Position numbers and translations under genes: made by a program. A stretch of 15,877 bases of DNA from positions 1 through 15,877 of the forward strand of contig CAMWIF010000017.1 in assembly GCA_947174225.1 (NCBI GenBank). Reading direction: 5' to 3'. Below, piece after piece: positions 1 through 7,329 of this stretch. The notes under the pieces were generated by a model. It searched no databases, had not been told where the DNA came from, and worked only from the letters and a program-made list of their open reading frames with translations. The stretch comes from an uncultured Porphyromonadaceae bacterium (GTDB lineage Bacteria > Bacteroidota > Bacteroidia > Bacteroidales > Muribaculaceae). The stretch's first letter is position 1. Each line of letters starts with the position of its first letter.

Positions 1-469
1 TGTCGTAGTCTTCTTCACTCACAAATATTTTTCCTCCAAAGCAGAAAGGGGATATGCTATGGCCGGGAATAACTGTAAGTTTGAGTCCTTTACTTACAAC
101 CTCACGTCCTCTTATTTTGAGCCGATATATTTTTGCAAAGCCGTAGAGAGTATGAAGAAGCAAGATTATCATACCAACCAAGAGGATTATGGCTATAATC
201 CTATACACATAAGGGGGCTCAACGGCAATAGTGGCGACAAAATTCCGGTTTAAGGTGCTGACCCCCGATTGTATGGTATTGACGGAGTTATCGGCGGAGG
301 GATACCTGAGGTTGAATATTGGAAGAGATAAAGCAGCAATATATGTGCCTATCAATGCCCAACGCCGGAGAGACGCTCCTTTTATACGTGACAAGACCAG
401 CATATAGATTGAAAAGATAACCGTGAGTAGCACGGCACTTTTCAAGGAGAATACCAAAAGATGTCCCAT
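1..469 (-). CDS. BlaR1-type M56 family sensor metallopeptidase, N-terminal part (runs off window)
   Basis: This partial gene, too poorly placed to be caught as a complete reading frame, gives 156 residues from the ATG at 469-467 to the window edge with no stop. Hydrophobic segments lie at about residues 4-27, 36-53 and 90-110. They are followed by a cytoplasmic basic stretch and then the segment at 138-156 (SISPFCFGGKIFVSEEDYD), the conserved S-PF-G-I/VS motif that precedes the zinc HEXXH helix in M56/BlaR1 proteins. In this family the protease senses an envelope signal, often a beta-lactam, and leads to cleavage of the partner BlaI/MecI repressor. The start lies 1 nt after the repressor stop, so the two are translationally coupled. 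The zinc site, sensor domain and any TonB-like C-terminal domain are outside the window, so the signal is unknown. Confidence 0.88.
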   Translation of the reverse strand, partial: MGHLLVFSLKSAVLLTVIFSIYMLVLSRIKGASLRRWALIGTYIAALSLPIFNLRYPSADNSVNTIQSGVSTLNRNFVATIAVEPPYVYRIIAIILLVGMIILLLHTLYGFAKIYRLKIRGREVVSKGLKLTVIPGHSISPFCFGGKIFVSEEDYD

Positions 470-470
470 A

Positions 471-851
471 TCATTTCTTTTTTTCGATTATGTCGATACA
501 CTCCTTTATCTCCTCTTCGGTAAGTTCCTTTTCCTCCACCAAGGCAGACACCATACTTTTCAGGCTATTGTTAAAATAGTTTTTAAGCATATTCAGAAGA
601 GTGGATTTACGGTAGAGGTCTTTCTCCAAAAGGGTGTGGTAGCGGAAGGAACCTCCCTCTTTCTCGTGCCCTACATAGCCTTTCTTCTCCAGCACCCTTA
701 TCACAGTAGAAACTGTGTTGATGTGGGGTTTAGGCTCCGGACAGTATTCGAGCACTTCTTTAACTAAAAGATTGCCGTGGTCCCAGAATATTTTCATAAT
801 CTCCTCCTCCTTTGCGGTGAGTTGAGGACGTTTGTCATTGGTTGGTCTCAT
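471..851 (-). CDS. BlaI/MecI/CopY-family transcriptional repressor
   Basis: This 126-residue protein has the usual length and layout of the penicillinase-repressor family. A winged helix covers about residues 8-80, with the recognition-helix segment at 43-58 (HINTVSTVIRVLEKKG) and a wing near 59-72. A helical dimerisation tail at 80-126 contains the family-typical EKELTEEEIKE stretch. Such proteins bind dyad operators as dimers and are inactivated when the partner M56 protease is triggered and the linker before the dimerisation helices is cut. The gene is followed after 1 nt by the M56 gene, and two matching operator-like dyads cover its own promoter, so autoregulation is likely. Which genes besides itself it controls cannot be seen here. 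No beta-lactamase lies in the window, so resistance should not be assumed. Confidence 0.93.
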   Translation of the reverse strand: MRPTNDKRPQLTAKEEEIMKIFWDHGNLLVKEVLEYCPEPKPHINTVSTVIRVLEKKGYVGHEKEGGSFRYHTLLEKDLYRKSTLLNMLKNYFNNSLKSMVSALVEEKELTEEEIKECIDIIEKKK

Positions 852-922
852 AATGTACGTTTTTTATTTGAACTATGGGCTATTGAAGTTAGGGTAAAAT
901 AATACCTTCACATCTTCCGATG

Positions 923-954
923 CAAAGGTACAACTATTTTTGTAGTTGACAAAA
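923..954 (-). promoter_or_regulatory. Bacteroidetes-type promoter of the blaI-like/M56 operon
   Basis: On the minus strand, TTTTG at 954-950 is followed by a 19-nt spacer and TACCTTTG at 930-923. This matches the Bacteroidetes primary-sigma consensus (TTTG, 19-21 nt, TAnnTTTG). Transcription would begin near 916, giving a leader of about 65 nt before the repressor ATG at 851. The spacer is almost entirely filled by an operator-like dyad. Confidence 0.82.
931..948. promoter_or_regulatory. BlaI-type operator, promoter-proximal copy
   Basis: The sequence CAACTATTTTTGTAGTTG has inverted arms CAACTA/TAGTTG around a 6-nt core. It resembles the ACTACA/TGTAGT operators known for BlaI/MecI repressors. 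It sits exactly between the -33 and -7 elements of the repressor promoter, where a bound dimer would block RNA polymerase. Assignment to this repressor is inferred from family knowledge and position. Confidence 0.75.
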
Positions 955-960
955 TTAATT

Positions 961-977
961 CAACTATTTTTGTAGTT
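961..977. promoter_or_regulatory. BlaI-type operator, upstream copy
   Basis: The 17-bp sequence CAACTATTTTTGTAGTT is an exact repeat of 931-947. The start-to-start distance is exactly 30 bp, close to three helical turns, which would put two repressor dimers on the same face of the DNA. It lies just upstream of the -33 element. Confidence 0.72.
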
Positions 978-1044
978 AAAATTTTAAAATATTATTTTTC
1001 GGTAAATTTCACATACCGGGAAAGCTCTTTATACCATCGGAGAC

Positions 1045-1626
1045 TTAGAAGAGCTTAAGCTCTTGGTAGAGACGATGGACGGGGAGACCCATTACGTTGT
1101 GGTAGCTACCTTTGATACCACTGACGGCTACAGCTCCAATCCATTCCTGTATGCCGTAGGCTCCGGCTTTGTCGAATGGCTGGAAATTATCAACGTAATA
1201 GTCAATCTCCTCGTCGGTGAGCGGTCCGAAGGTTACTTCGGTGACTGTTGTGAAGGAGGTGCGACGGTCTTGGGTTGTGACAGTGACACCGGTAGCGACT
1301 TTGTGGATCTTGTCTGCCAAGAACCGGAGCATCTCTTTGGCTTCCTTTGCATCCTTGGGTTTGCCGAGGATACGGTCTTCACATATCACCATAGTGTCTG
1401 CTGTTATAACCAATTCGTTGTCGTTGATTATCTTTTGGAAGGCATCCGCTTTCTTTTCCGAGACAAACTGAGGCACATCAATGCGTGGTACACTGTCAGG
1501 GAAGCTTTCATCAATGCCACCCAAAGTTACTACGTGGAAAGGAACCCTGAGTTGTTGCAGCAGTTCGCGACGACGGGGTGATTTGCTTGCAAGGAGTATC
1601 TTATATTTATCTAAGTTGGTCAACAT
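1045..1626 (-). CDS. maf: Maf family nucleoside triphosphate pyrophosphatase (YhdE-like dTTP/UTP type)
   Basis: This cytoplasmic 193-residue protein has the full length of the Maf family. These enzymes hydrolyse non-canonical or surplus nucleoside triphosphates (dTTP, UTP and modified pyrimidines in the YhdE branch) to the monophosphate plus pyrophosphate. Visible signatures are the substrate loop LLASKSPRRRELL at 11-23, the catalytic aspartate D77 in ITADTMV, ILGKPKDAKEAKEML at 86-100, DKAGAYGIQ at 152-160 and the C-terminal SGIKGSYHNVMGLPV at 169-183. The KAGAYGIQ motif favours the YhdE branch over the m7GTP-specific YceF branch. The gene follows the KdsC-like gene by 45 nt with no obvious promoter between them, so co-transcription is likely. 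KdsC-Maf adjacency is common in Bacteroidales. All key residues are present, so it should be functional. Confidence 0.94.
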   Translation of the reverse strand: MLTNLDKYKILLASKSPRRRELLQQLRVPFHVVTLGGIDESFPDSVPRIDVPQFVSEKKADAFQKIINDNELVITADTMVICEDRILGKPKDAKEAKEMLRFLADKIHKVATGVTVTTQDRRTSFTTVTEVTFGPLTDEEIDYYVDNFQPFDKAGAYGIQEWIGAVAVSGIKGSYHNVMGLPVHRLYQELKLF

Positions 1627-1671
1627 ATCTTCTAAAATATAATTGTTTGAATTTAATCCGGTTACTACTCA

Positions 1672-2190
1672 CTACCATCCGAAAGCTTCGGCATCGGTGA
1701 GCCAGTTGTCTTGTACTTTCATAACTTGTTCGAGGATGTCACGCGCACATCCATAACCACCGGAGAATTTGGAAATGTATATAGCCGTTTCCTTCGCTTC
1801 CCAGCAGGCATCATAGGGAGCGCAGGGGAGACCCACGTTGCGCATACAAGGCAAATCAGGGATGTCGTCACCCATAAACACCACCTCTTCGGGTTGCAAC
1901 CCCTCCCGCTCCATCCAATCCTTTAGGATTGGCAGTTTCTTGGAGGCATTAAGGTGGATTTCTTTTATACCTAAGGATGAGAAACGCTTGTAGATCGGTT
2001 CCCCTTTTCCTCCTGAGATTATGGCTATCTTATAGCCTTTCTTTACGGCTAACTGCAAGGCGTAGCCATCTTTCACATTAGCCATACGACGCGGATAGCC
2101 ATCCTCTCCCAAAGGTATGGTGGAGGGGGAAAGTACACCGTCAACGTCGAAAGCAAATGCCTTTATTTTCTTCAAATCATATTCTACCAC
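1672..2190 (-). CDS. KdsC-like 3-deoxy-D-manno-octulosonate 8-phosphate phosphatase (HAD superfamily)
   Basis: This 172-residue cytoplasmic HAD phosphatase has the size of KdsC (type C0, no cap domain). KdsC enzymes work as tetramers and remove the phosphate of Kdo-8-P to give Kdo for the lipopolysaccharide inner core. Motif I is FAFDVDGVLS, with nucleophile D15 and acid/base D17. Motif II is IISGGKGEP at 58-65, the motif III lysine is in NASKK at 81-85, and motif IV is MGDDIPDLP at 106-114. The tail SGGYGCARDILEQVMK matches the KdsC C-terminal segment that contributes to the neighbouring active site. In place of the usual G-R after motif II there is G-G-K, and the segment before K84/K85 is NAS; both look tolerable. 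It leads the probable pair with maf. A nucleotide-sugar or general HAD role is less likely. Confidence 0.9.
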   Translation of the reverse strand: MVEYDLKKIKAFAFDVDGVLSPSTIPLGEDGYPRRMANVKDGYALQLAVKKGYKIAIISGGKGEPIYKRFSSLGIKEIHLNASKKLPILKDWMEREGLQPEEVVFMGDDIPDLPCMRNVGLPCAPYDACWEAKETAIYISKFSGGYGCARDILEQVMKVQDNWLTDAEAFGW

Positions 2191-2391
2191 TGTGATTTCT
2201 ATAAATTATTGGGTTGATTTCAGAAACATACACTTACACCGATGAATTACCGAAAACTCGCTCGACTTAGCAAAAGCCCGATTGGTGGTTTTCAGTAATC
2301 CATCTTTATTAAGAACAAATATAGGAGGCTTTGTATTGAGTCACTGCTCAAGTTCTTTTCTCAGAATCTTCTCAAAAGGCACTCATATTTT
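2191..2391. other. Intergenic region upstream of the KdsC-like gene
   Basis: This 201-bp gap lies between the barrel gene stop and the KdsC-like start. On the minus strand it holds a perfect -7-like TATATTTG at 2323-2316, but no TTTG is seen at the right distance; the nearest TTG is about 25 nt upstream. A short dyad TTGAG-6-CTCAA spans 2336-2351 just upstream of that element. No small gene or U-tract terminator is evident. Confidence 0.35.
2316..2323 (-). promoter_or_regulatory. Possible -7 promoter element for kdsC-like/maf
   Basis: TATATTTG on the minus strand fits TAnnTTTG and would start a transcript near 2309, giving a leader of about 118 nt. The -33 box is missing at consensus spacing, so this is a weak call. 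Confidence 0.3.
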
Positions 2392-4482
2392 TTATCGTGA
2401 GCCGGTTGAGGATTTCTCTACGGAGGCATCCGCATTTATGAGTTTACGCGCTCCGCGTTTCTGGCGTCCCCATTGCAGGTTGTAGCTGATGGATATGTAG
2501 GGCATACGCATATTCAGGCGCATATGCTGTTCATTCGTATTCCATTTGCTCATCATCTTCGAGCCTTGGTCATACTTGCCGAAGGGCATAATCATACCGG
2601 CTCCAAATTCCCAGTCTTTCCAGTTGTAGGTGAGGTCGATTATAGAGATGTCTTCTCCCCACGATATTTTCTCGCCCCAAAGATCACGCTTGGCTTTAAC
2701 ATACTGTATGCCCAATGTGAAGCCCCAGTGAGATACCATAGCGTTGACATTGCCGTTCCAGCAATGGTTGTAGAGGGTATAGCCTGTACCTTTCATACGT
2801 TCAGCTGTATATTGCAGTGTGCCGGCAACAATGACCCAAGAGGGTATCACCTCAATCTGGGGAGAAATCCAAACATTCACATTCTGGAAACCTTTGCTGT
2901 TCTCATAGCTTGTGATGAGTCTTTCTCCTTCCCACGAAAGATAGGGGGTGATTCCGTTGGGGCTGGAGAAGCCTCTCACTCCGAATGACCCGTTTACTCG
3001 CGGCAGGTTATAGCTATAACGCAAAGTAAGCATATACGAGGTGGAGGTTTTCAGGTTGGGATTGCCGACGCGCCACTGGAAGCCGTCAACCTGCTGGGGC
3101 ACAATGTTTGTCTCGGCAAGGGAGGGTGTGCTCTGCCAAGATGTGAAGCTGAGTTGAAACTGGTTGCGGTAGTTGGGTGAGTAGGTTACGGTTGCTTGCG
3201 GACGGAGATTCCAGGAATCCTGACCCTGATTCGTCTCCTTGAATTTGAAGGAGGTGTATTGAGAGCCGAGTCCGGCAGTGAGCGTCACTTTGTTGATGCG
3301 CTGGTAATATTCCGCAAAGAAATAGAGCTTGTCCTGACGCTGGTGGAATACTTCACCGTCCAAATTCTCATATGTCGAGCGGTTACGGTTGGCTGAATAT
3401 GACACTCCGGCTGTGAGGCGTGAGTTGTTCCAGTTCTTGATGTAGTCGGTTTCGAGAGCATAGACCTTGTTATTGTCTTTTATGTAGGTATGGATGTCGG
3501 ATATGGTAACGCCGCTTTCAGGCATACTCTCGATGTAGTCGGAATAGGAGTGACCGAGATACATTTTCGCTCCGAAGTCAACCACCAATGTCTGCCTATG
3601 GGGAAAATGTTGCTCCCAATACGCTGAGAAAGAGGGTGTCCAGCCTTCCGAGCTTTTTGTATCAGACAGCTTTATGGGCTTGTCGCCGTTGCTGAAGGAG
3701 AGGAGACTGTTGTAATGGAATTTGTCGGAGAATGTGCCGTCGGCATTGAGCGAGACGTAGAAGATAGTGGTGTCGGGCTTCATATAGTTATAGGAGAGCC
3801 ACCCGGAAGCCTGCGAGTTATTCAGTCTGCCCCCTTCGGGAGTCTCCACACGTGTCAGGGATTCACCGTCGGGATAGGTAAATGTCTCGATATAGTCACG
3901 GTAGGTCTTAATGTCTTGCGTAATCTTAGTCCTACCTCCGACGCTCCATTGCGAACGCCCCGAATTGAATTTTGCGTCGGCGAAATAATTGCCGAAGGTT
4001 TGATTCAGGACCGGACGTGCCTGTAGCATCAAGGAGCCTCCGAGAGTGGGATTTGCCACTATGAAATTGAGCACATAGGTTGCACCGTTATAGCGCAGTC
4101 CGGGATTGTCAATCCATTCCACACGCTTGACGGTTTCGGGCGAAAGAGCCTTTACCTGAGTCATTGTGGCTGTCCTTCCGTTGATGCGGAGCTGGACATC
4201 TTGACCGGAGGCTTGTATAGAGCCGAGGGCATCATTGACGGAGAGTGAGGGGATCATCAGATTCCGCAGGAGCTGCACTCCATTCTTTGAATTGTCTACC
4301 GCACTCTTGGAGGGATGGTAGACATCCATATCAGCCTTACGGATAACTTTGGGTGCTTCGATAACGATTTCGTCAAGCTCCTGAGTGGCGATGGAATCGC
4401 CGATTTCCTGTGCTGATGCGATAGCGGAGACGATGATTGAGAGAGCCGCCATCATAATTCGATGTGTAATTTTCTTTGCCAT
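2392..4482 (-). CDS. Outer-membrane beta-barrel protein, TonB-receptor-like (OMP_b-brl_3 type)
   Basis: This outer-membrane protein has about 696 residues from the preferred ATG at 4482, or 705 from the ATG at 4509. From the preferred start the N-terminus (MAKKITHRIMMAALSI...ASAQ) is a clean signal peptide. Next come a short linker (IGDSIATQELDEIVIEAP), a plug-like domain with the LRINGRTATMTQVKAL segment and the VEWIDNPGLRYNG motif, and then a long run of alternating aromatic/polar strands to the C-terminus. There is no N-terminal carboxypeptidase-regulatory-like domain of SusC type, and the gene has no SusD partner. This places it with the PF14905-like barrels. The substrate is unknown. It has its own promoter just downstream of the tethered regulator gene, which could be its regulator. 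The C-terminus (QKRGARKLINADASVEKSSTGSR) extends past the last predicted strand, which is unusual for a barrel. Confidence 0.85.
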   Translation of the reverse strand: MAKKITHRIMMAALSIIVSAIASAQEIGDSIATQELDEIVIEAPKVIRKADMDVYHPSKSAVDNSKNGVQLLRNLMIPSLSVNDALGSIQASGQDVQLRINGRTATMTQVKALSPETVKRVEWIDNPGLRYNGATYVLNFIVANPTLGGSLMLQARPVLNQTFGNYFADAKFNSGRSQWSVGGRTKITQDIKTYRDYIETFTYPDGESLTRVETPEGGRLNNSQASGWLSYNYMKPDTTIFYVSLNADGTFSDKFHYNSLLSFSNGDKPIKLSDTKSSEGWTPSFSAYWEQHFPHRQTLVVDFGAKMYLGHSYSDYIESMPESGVTISDIHTYIKDNNKVYALETDYIKNWNNSRLTAGVSYSANRNRSTYENLDGEVFHQRQDKLYFFAEYYQRINKVTLTAGLGSQYTSFKFKETNQGQDSWNLRPQATVTYSPNYRNQFQLSFTSWQSTPSLAETNIVPQQVDGFQWRVGNPNLKTSTSYMLTLRYSYNLPRVNGSFGVRGFSSPNGITPYLSWEGERLITSYENSKGFQNVNVWISPQIEVIPSWVIVAGTLQYTAERMKGTGYTLYNHCWNGNVNAMVSHWGFTLGIQYVKAKRDLWGEKISWGEDISIIDLTYNWKDWEFGAGMIMPFGKYDQGSKMMSKWNTNEQHMRLNMRMPYISISYNLQWGRQKRGARKLINADASVEKSSTGSR

Positions 4483-4513
4483 TTTGCGATACGATTTTAT
4501 TGATTTCATACCG

Positions 4514-4546
4514 CAAAATTATAGCTAAATCACTCTTAACACCAAA
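4514..4546 (-). promoter_or_regulatory. Promoter of the OMP_b-brl_3 gene
   Basis: On the minus strand, TTTG at 4546-4543, a 21-nt spacer and TAATTTTG at 4521-4514 match the Bacteroidetes consensus. Initiation near 4507 would fall on or after the upstream ATG at 4509. This favours the in-frame ATG at 4482, with a leader of about 25 nt. Confidence 0.65.
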
Positions 4547-4641
4547 TCTAAAAGTCTTAATATGGGATATGTAAATAGTTGATAATCAATATAGGATATT
4601 ATTAAAAATCTAAATTTACCCCTTATTGACCTAAAAGTGGC

Positions 4642-6285
4642 TTAATCCGCGGCTTTCTGACGCAGAAAAGCCACGATGTCTTCCTTCTCCGGCACTCCAA
4701 GCTTCTTCCTTATGGCAGATTTACGCACATAGATTGAGGCGGTGGTTTGTGAAGAGATTACGCTGATCTCTTTAGTGGAGAACCCTGCCATCATAAGCAC
4801 AATTATCTGTTCCTCCTTTTCAGTGAGTACGTCGCCAGAGGTCTTATGGAGGCGAGTGTAGAAACCGGAGTAGAGATTGTCGATTATATCGTAGACGTTG
4901 TTCCAGTTGACAAGGGAGGTATCTTTGCTGTCGATTGATGAGAGCTTTCGAAGCATCTCGCGGTTCTGTTCAGTGGGTGTCTCAGCCACCATCTTGATTA
5001 TGCCGAGCTGCTGGAGCATAGCTCGCCGCAGGGTTTCATTTTGTGCTAAATTTGTCTCCGCAGCGTTTAGTTCGTCAACGAGCTTCTGCAACGTTTCGGC
5101 TTGCTCAGCCGCTTCCAATGCCTTGCGTTTCTTATTGAGTGCATACCATAGGAGACCACCGGAGATGAGGAGGGTGGCAAGAATGACGATGATTATTATT
5201 GCCGTCTGCTTTTCGCTGCGAGCTTTCAGAAGTAACCTTTTGTTTTCAATCTCCAAGGCACTTTTCTCAGCCTCGCGCTGTATGGCTTGTGTTCGGAGAA
5301 TATTATTCTTCTGGGCATTGTTGATTTGAGCCATATTGATCAGGCTTATCTTACCTGTCTTCTGGTAATCGAAAAATGTGTTGAGTATATAAGCAAAACT
5401 GTTGTAATAGTTCTTTTCATTTTCCGAGATTGCTGCCGCACAACTGTCAGCTTTCGCCAATTCCTGCAAAGCTTTGTTGCGCTGCCCCATATTCAGGAGC
5501 GCCAATGATTTCCACATATGGATGTAGTGCTGGACTGAATTTCCGGGTGCCTGGGTCAAGAATCTATCCGCTAAATTAATGCACTCGCTATATCGTCCAA
5601 GTTCCTCTAAAACTCCAATCTTCTCATATTCATAGCTGAAGCGTGCGAGAGGAGCTTTTTCTGCCGTTGCCTTGTCGATAAGGTCATCTATTACAATAAG
5701 GGCTGAGTCAATGTTTGTGTATAGATAGCTAATGTATAACCAAGCTTTATACTGCTCTTGCCAAGCGGAGTCTTTGTCGATAGCCAAAAGTCGCTTTGTG
5801 GTTTGCCGGCTCTTGTGGTGGGTGCCGTAATCTCTTAGTCTTAAATAAACACTTTTACGCAAAGGAAACACCAGCAGAGAGTCAGGAACGTTTTTCAATG
5901 ATGACAAGGAGTCGAGCAGGGAGAATGCACCTTGATTATCACCAATCCAATACTTATATGTTGCTAAAAGGGTACCGCTGCGAATATATCGCTTTAGGTT
6001 TTTCCCTTTGTAGAAGTCAAACGAATGACGTATCAGAGAATCTGACAGATTCGGGTGTCCCTGTCCGTTATGGGCTGATGCTATGACGTAATGATACTTT
6101 GCCTTTATGGAGTCAACGGTCAGCTCATTCGGTTCGATTACCTCAAGCATCGCTGTTGCGCTGTCCGGATTCTCGTCTATCAGCGCTTCTGCTTGGTCGA
6201 TTATATCGTTAAAGTGTGATTGCGATCGCGAGCAAGCAAAAACGCAGATAATGGCTATTATGAATATCCAGTGTAATTTTCTCAT
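4642..6285 (-). CDS. Membrane-tethered TPR regulator with coiled coil and LuxR-type HTH
   Basis: This 547-residue protein begins with a lipoprotein-type signal (hydrophobic residues 5-16, lipobox VFAC with Cys18). A helical TPR-like region covers about 20-340, and a single transmembrane helix lies at 361-382, followed by NKKRK. A coiled coil at about 385-430 leads to a C-terminal LuxR/NarL-type helix-turn-helix at 487-547 (LTEKEEQII..., GFSTKEISVI, IRKKLGV). The WNNVYDIIDNLYSGFYTRLH segment before the HTH is typical of Bacteroidetes TPR-HTH regulators. The predicted topology is TPR in the periplasm and HTH in the cytoplasm, in agreement with the positive charges after the helix, so it would carry an envelope signal directly to DNA. 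The gene follows a lipoprotein gene by 13 nt, and a barrel gene with its own promoter lies downstream. Ligand and targets are unknown. The regulator class is confident; the partners are inferred. Confidence 0.85.
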   Translation of the reverse strand: MRKLHWIFIIAIICVFACSRSQSHFNDIIDQAEALIDENPDSATAMLEVIEPNELTVDSIKAKYHYVIASAHNGQGHPNLSDSLIRHSFDFYKGKNLKRYIRSGTLLATYKYWIGDNQGAFSLLDSLSSLKNVPDSLLVFPLRKSVYLRLRDYGTHHKSRQTTKRLLAIDKDSAWQEQYKAWLYISYLYTNIDSALIVIDDLIDKATAEKAPLARFSYEYEKIGVLEELGRYSECINLADRFLTQAPGNSVQHYIHMWKSLALLNMGQRNKALQELAKADSCAAAISENEKNYYNSFAYILNTFFDYQKTGKISLINMAQINNAQKNNILRTQAIQREAEKSALEIENKRLLLKARSEKQTAIIIIVILATLLISGGLLWYALNKKRKALEAAEQAETLQKLVDELNAAETNLAQNETLRRAMLQQLGIIKMVAETPTEQNREMLRKLSSIDSKDTSLVNWNNVYDIIDNLYSGFYTRLHKTSGDVLTEKEEQIIVLMMAGFSTKEISVISSQTTASIYVRKSAIRKKLGVPEKEDIVAFLRQKAAD

Positions 6286-6298
6286 TTTTTCCCTATTT

Positions 6299-7240
6299 TC
6301 AATTGTCGTCGATTGTCAAGTCCAGTTGGTAGCTGATGGGTTGGAGGAGTGTGCATGTGCCCATTGAGGTGGTGATAATTCCTGAATTAGGTTGGGTTGT
6401 ATCAGCCGCATAGGTTACATTTAAAGTAGCATACGTTACTGAGAGTATGGAGGTGACGGTGGAGTAAGCAGGTATGTCGATAACGGCAACATCATCTATA
6501 GGGGTATTTACAGCGTTGAAGTGTGCGGTATTACCTAACGTTATCTCCACTTTATTTGTATCGTTTATTATCCATCCATTGCCATTCCAAAAGGGTACAC
6601 TGATATTTCCCTCGGCACCTTGTACCCATTCCATACCTGGGAAAGGAGTAAAGTCAATTCTTGATGTATGGTCTTTATAGGGGTAAATCAATATGCGTTG
6701 CGGCTGTGAAGAATTATTGGTATAATGGTGAGGAATTTCTCGTTCAGTCTTTTGGCCGGTTACAGGATTCAGAGAGTCATAACCTAAATCGGTTATCTCT
6801 AAAGGTTTCCCGGGAGAGATATGAAAAGTTATGTATTGGGTTACGTGCTTATAGACTATACCAGCCCATACATCTAAATCGGCTGAATAGGTATTATCTA
6901 AGGCAGTGGCGGTAATCTCTTCACCATTGATGAGAAATTCCAATGCAAATCTTTCAGAATAATACATTATTTTCGCCACGTCCTCAATCTTATCAACAAC
7001 TTCAATGGGTTCGTCATCCTTATCATAAAAAGCTGTATAAGCCCGCGTGTCGAAATTGTTGTCAAGCTTTATATTCTGGAGATTCTTTTTCTGTACTTTA
7101 AAGGAATAAGTACCTCCGTCGCCGTTAAGGAAAATTTCATCTTCCAGTTCGGGCAGCGGCTCTACAAATACTTCTTTATTGCAGCTTGCGAATACAGCAG
7201 TAAGAAGGAATATCGAAAATATTTTTGATAGGGTTTTCAT
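6299..7240 (-). CDS. Lipoprotein of unknown function, paired with the tethered regulator
   Basis: I do not recognise a named family for this 313-residue protein. It has a signal peptide with lipobox VFASC (Cys20), so it should be lipid-anchored. The acidic stretch soon after the cysteine (EPLPELEDE) makes surface or outer-membrane location possible. The body is beta-rich without further membrane segments. It has an early NGDGGTYSFKV strand motif reminiscent of Ig-like or BACON-type starts, a middle region with YPYKDHTSRIDFTPFPGMEW, and a C-terminus rich in short hydrophobic/Thr strands. The stop is 13 nt from the start of the TPR-HTH regulator, so the two are almost certainly co-transcribed. 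It may provide or modulate the signal for that regulator; this is inferred only from gene order. Confidence 0.8.
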   Translation of the reverse strand: MKTLSKIFSIFLLTAVFASCNKEVFVEPLPELEDEIFLNGDGGTYSFKVQKKNLQNIKLDNNFDTRAYTAFYDKDDEPIEVVDKIEDVAKIMYYSERFALEFLINGEEITATALDNTYSADLDVWAGIVYKHVTQYITFHISPGKPLEITDLGYDSLNPVTGQKTEREIPHHYTNNSSQPQRILIYPYKDHTSRIDFTPFPGMEWVQGAEGNISVPFWNGNGWIINDTNKVEITLGNTAHFNAVNTPIDDVAVIDIPAYSTVTSILSVTYATLNVTYAADTTQPNSGIITTSMGTCTLLQPISYQLDLTIDDN

Positions 7241-7329
7241 TATTAACTGAAAAGGGGTTTTAAAGAAATTTGTGCAATAGTAGGGTAAAAGGAGGAGTAA
7301 TTAATGATTAGACATAGTGGCTTACGAAC

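Noticed and set aside
423..767. Plus-strand open frame opposite the BlaI-like gene
   Set aside because: It is a shadow frame of a clear repressor gene and has no promoter or family signature of its own.
1004..1022. CGGTA/TACCG small dyad downstream of maf as a terminator
   Set aside because: The stem is only 5 bp and is followed on the minus strand by A-rich rather than T-rich sequence.
1049..1064. Perfect 16-bp palindrome AAGAGCTTAAGCTCTT at the end of maf
   Set aside because: It is inside the coding sequence for the last residues (ELKLF) and stop, has no loop or U-tract, and is most simply a codon coincidence.
1063..1581. Plus-strand open frame opposite maf (172 residues)
   Set aside because: It is antisense to a well-supported Maf gene with intact motifs, and its protein resembles no family.
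4561..4610. Similarity of the AT-rich gap upstream of the barrel gene (CAATATAGGATATT) to the 29-bp repeats near the sigma gene
   Set aside because: Only about 10 AT-rich positions agree and the CTTTAG core is missing, so chance is the better explanation.
6222..6229. GCGATCGC octamer, as in cyanobacterial HIP1
   Set aside because: It is a single copy inside a coding region of a Bacteroidales-like sequence, so it has no significance.
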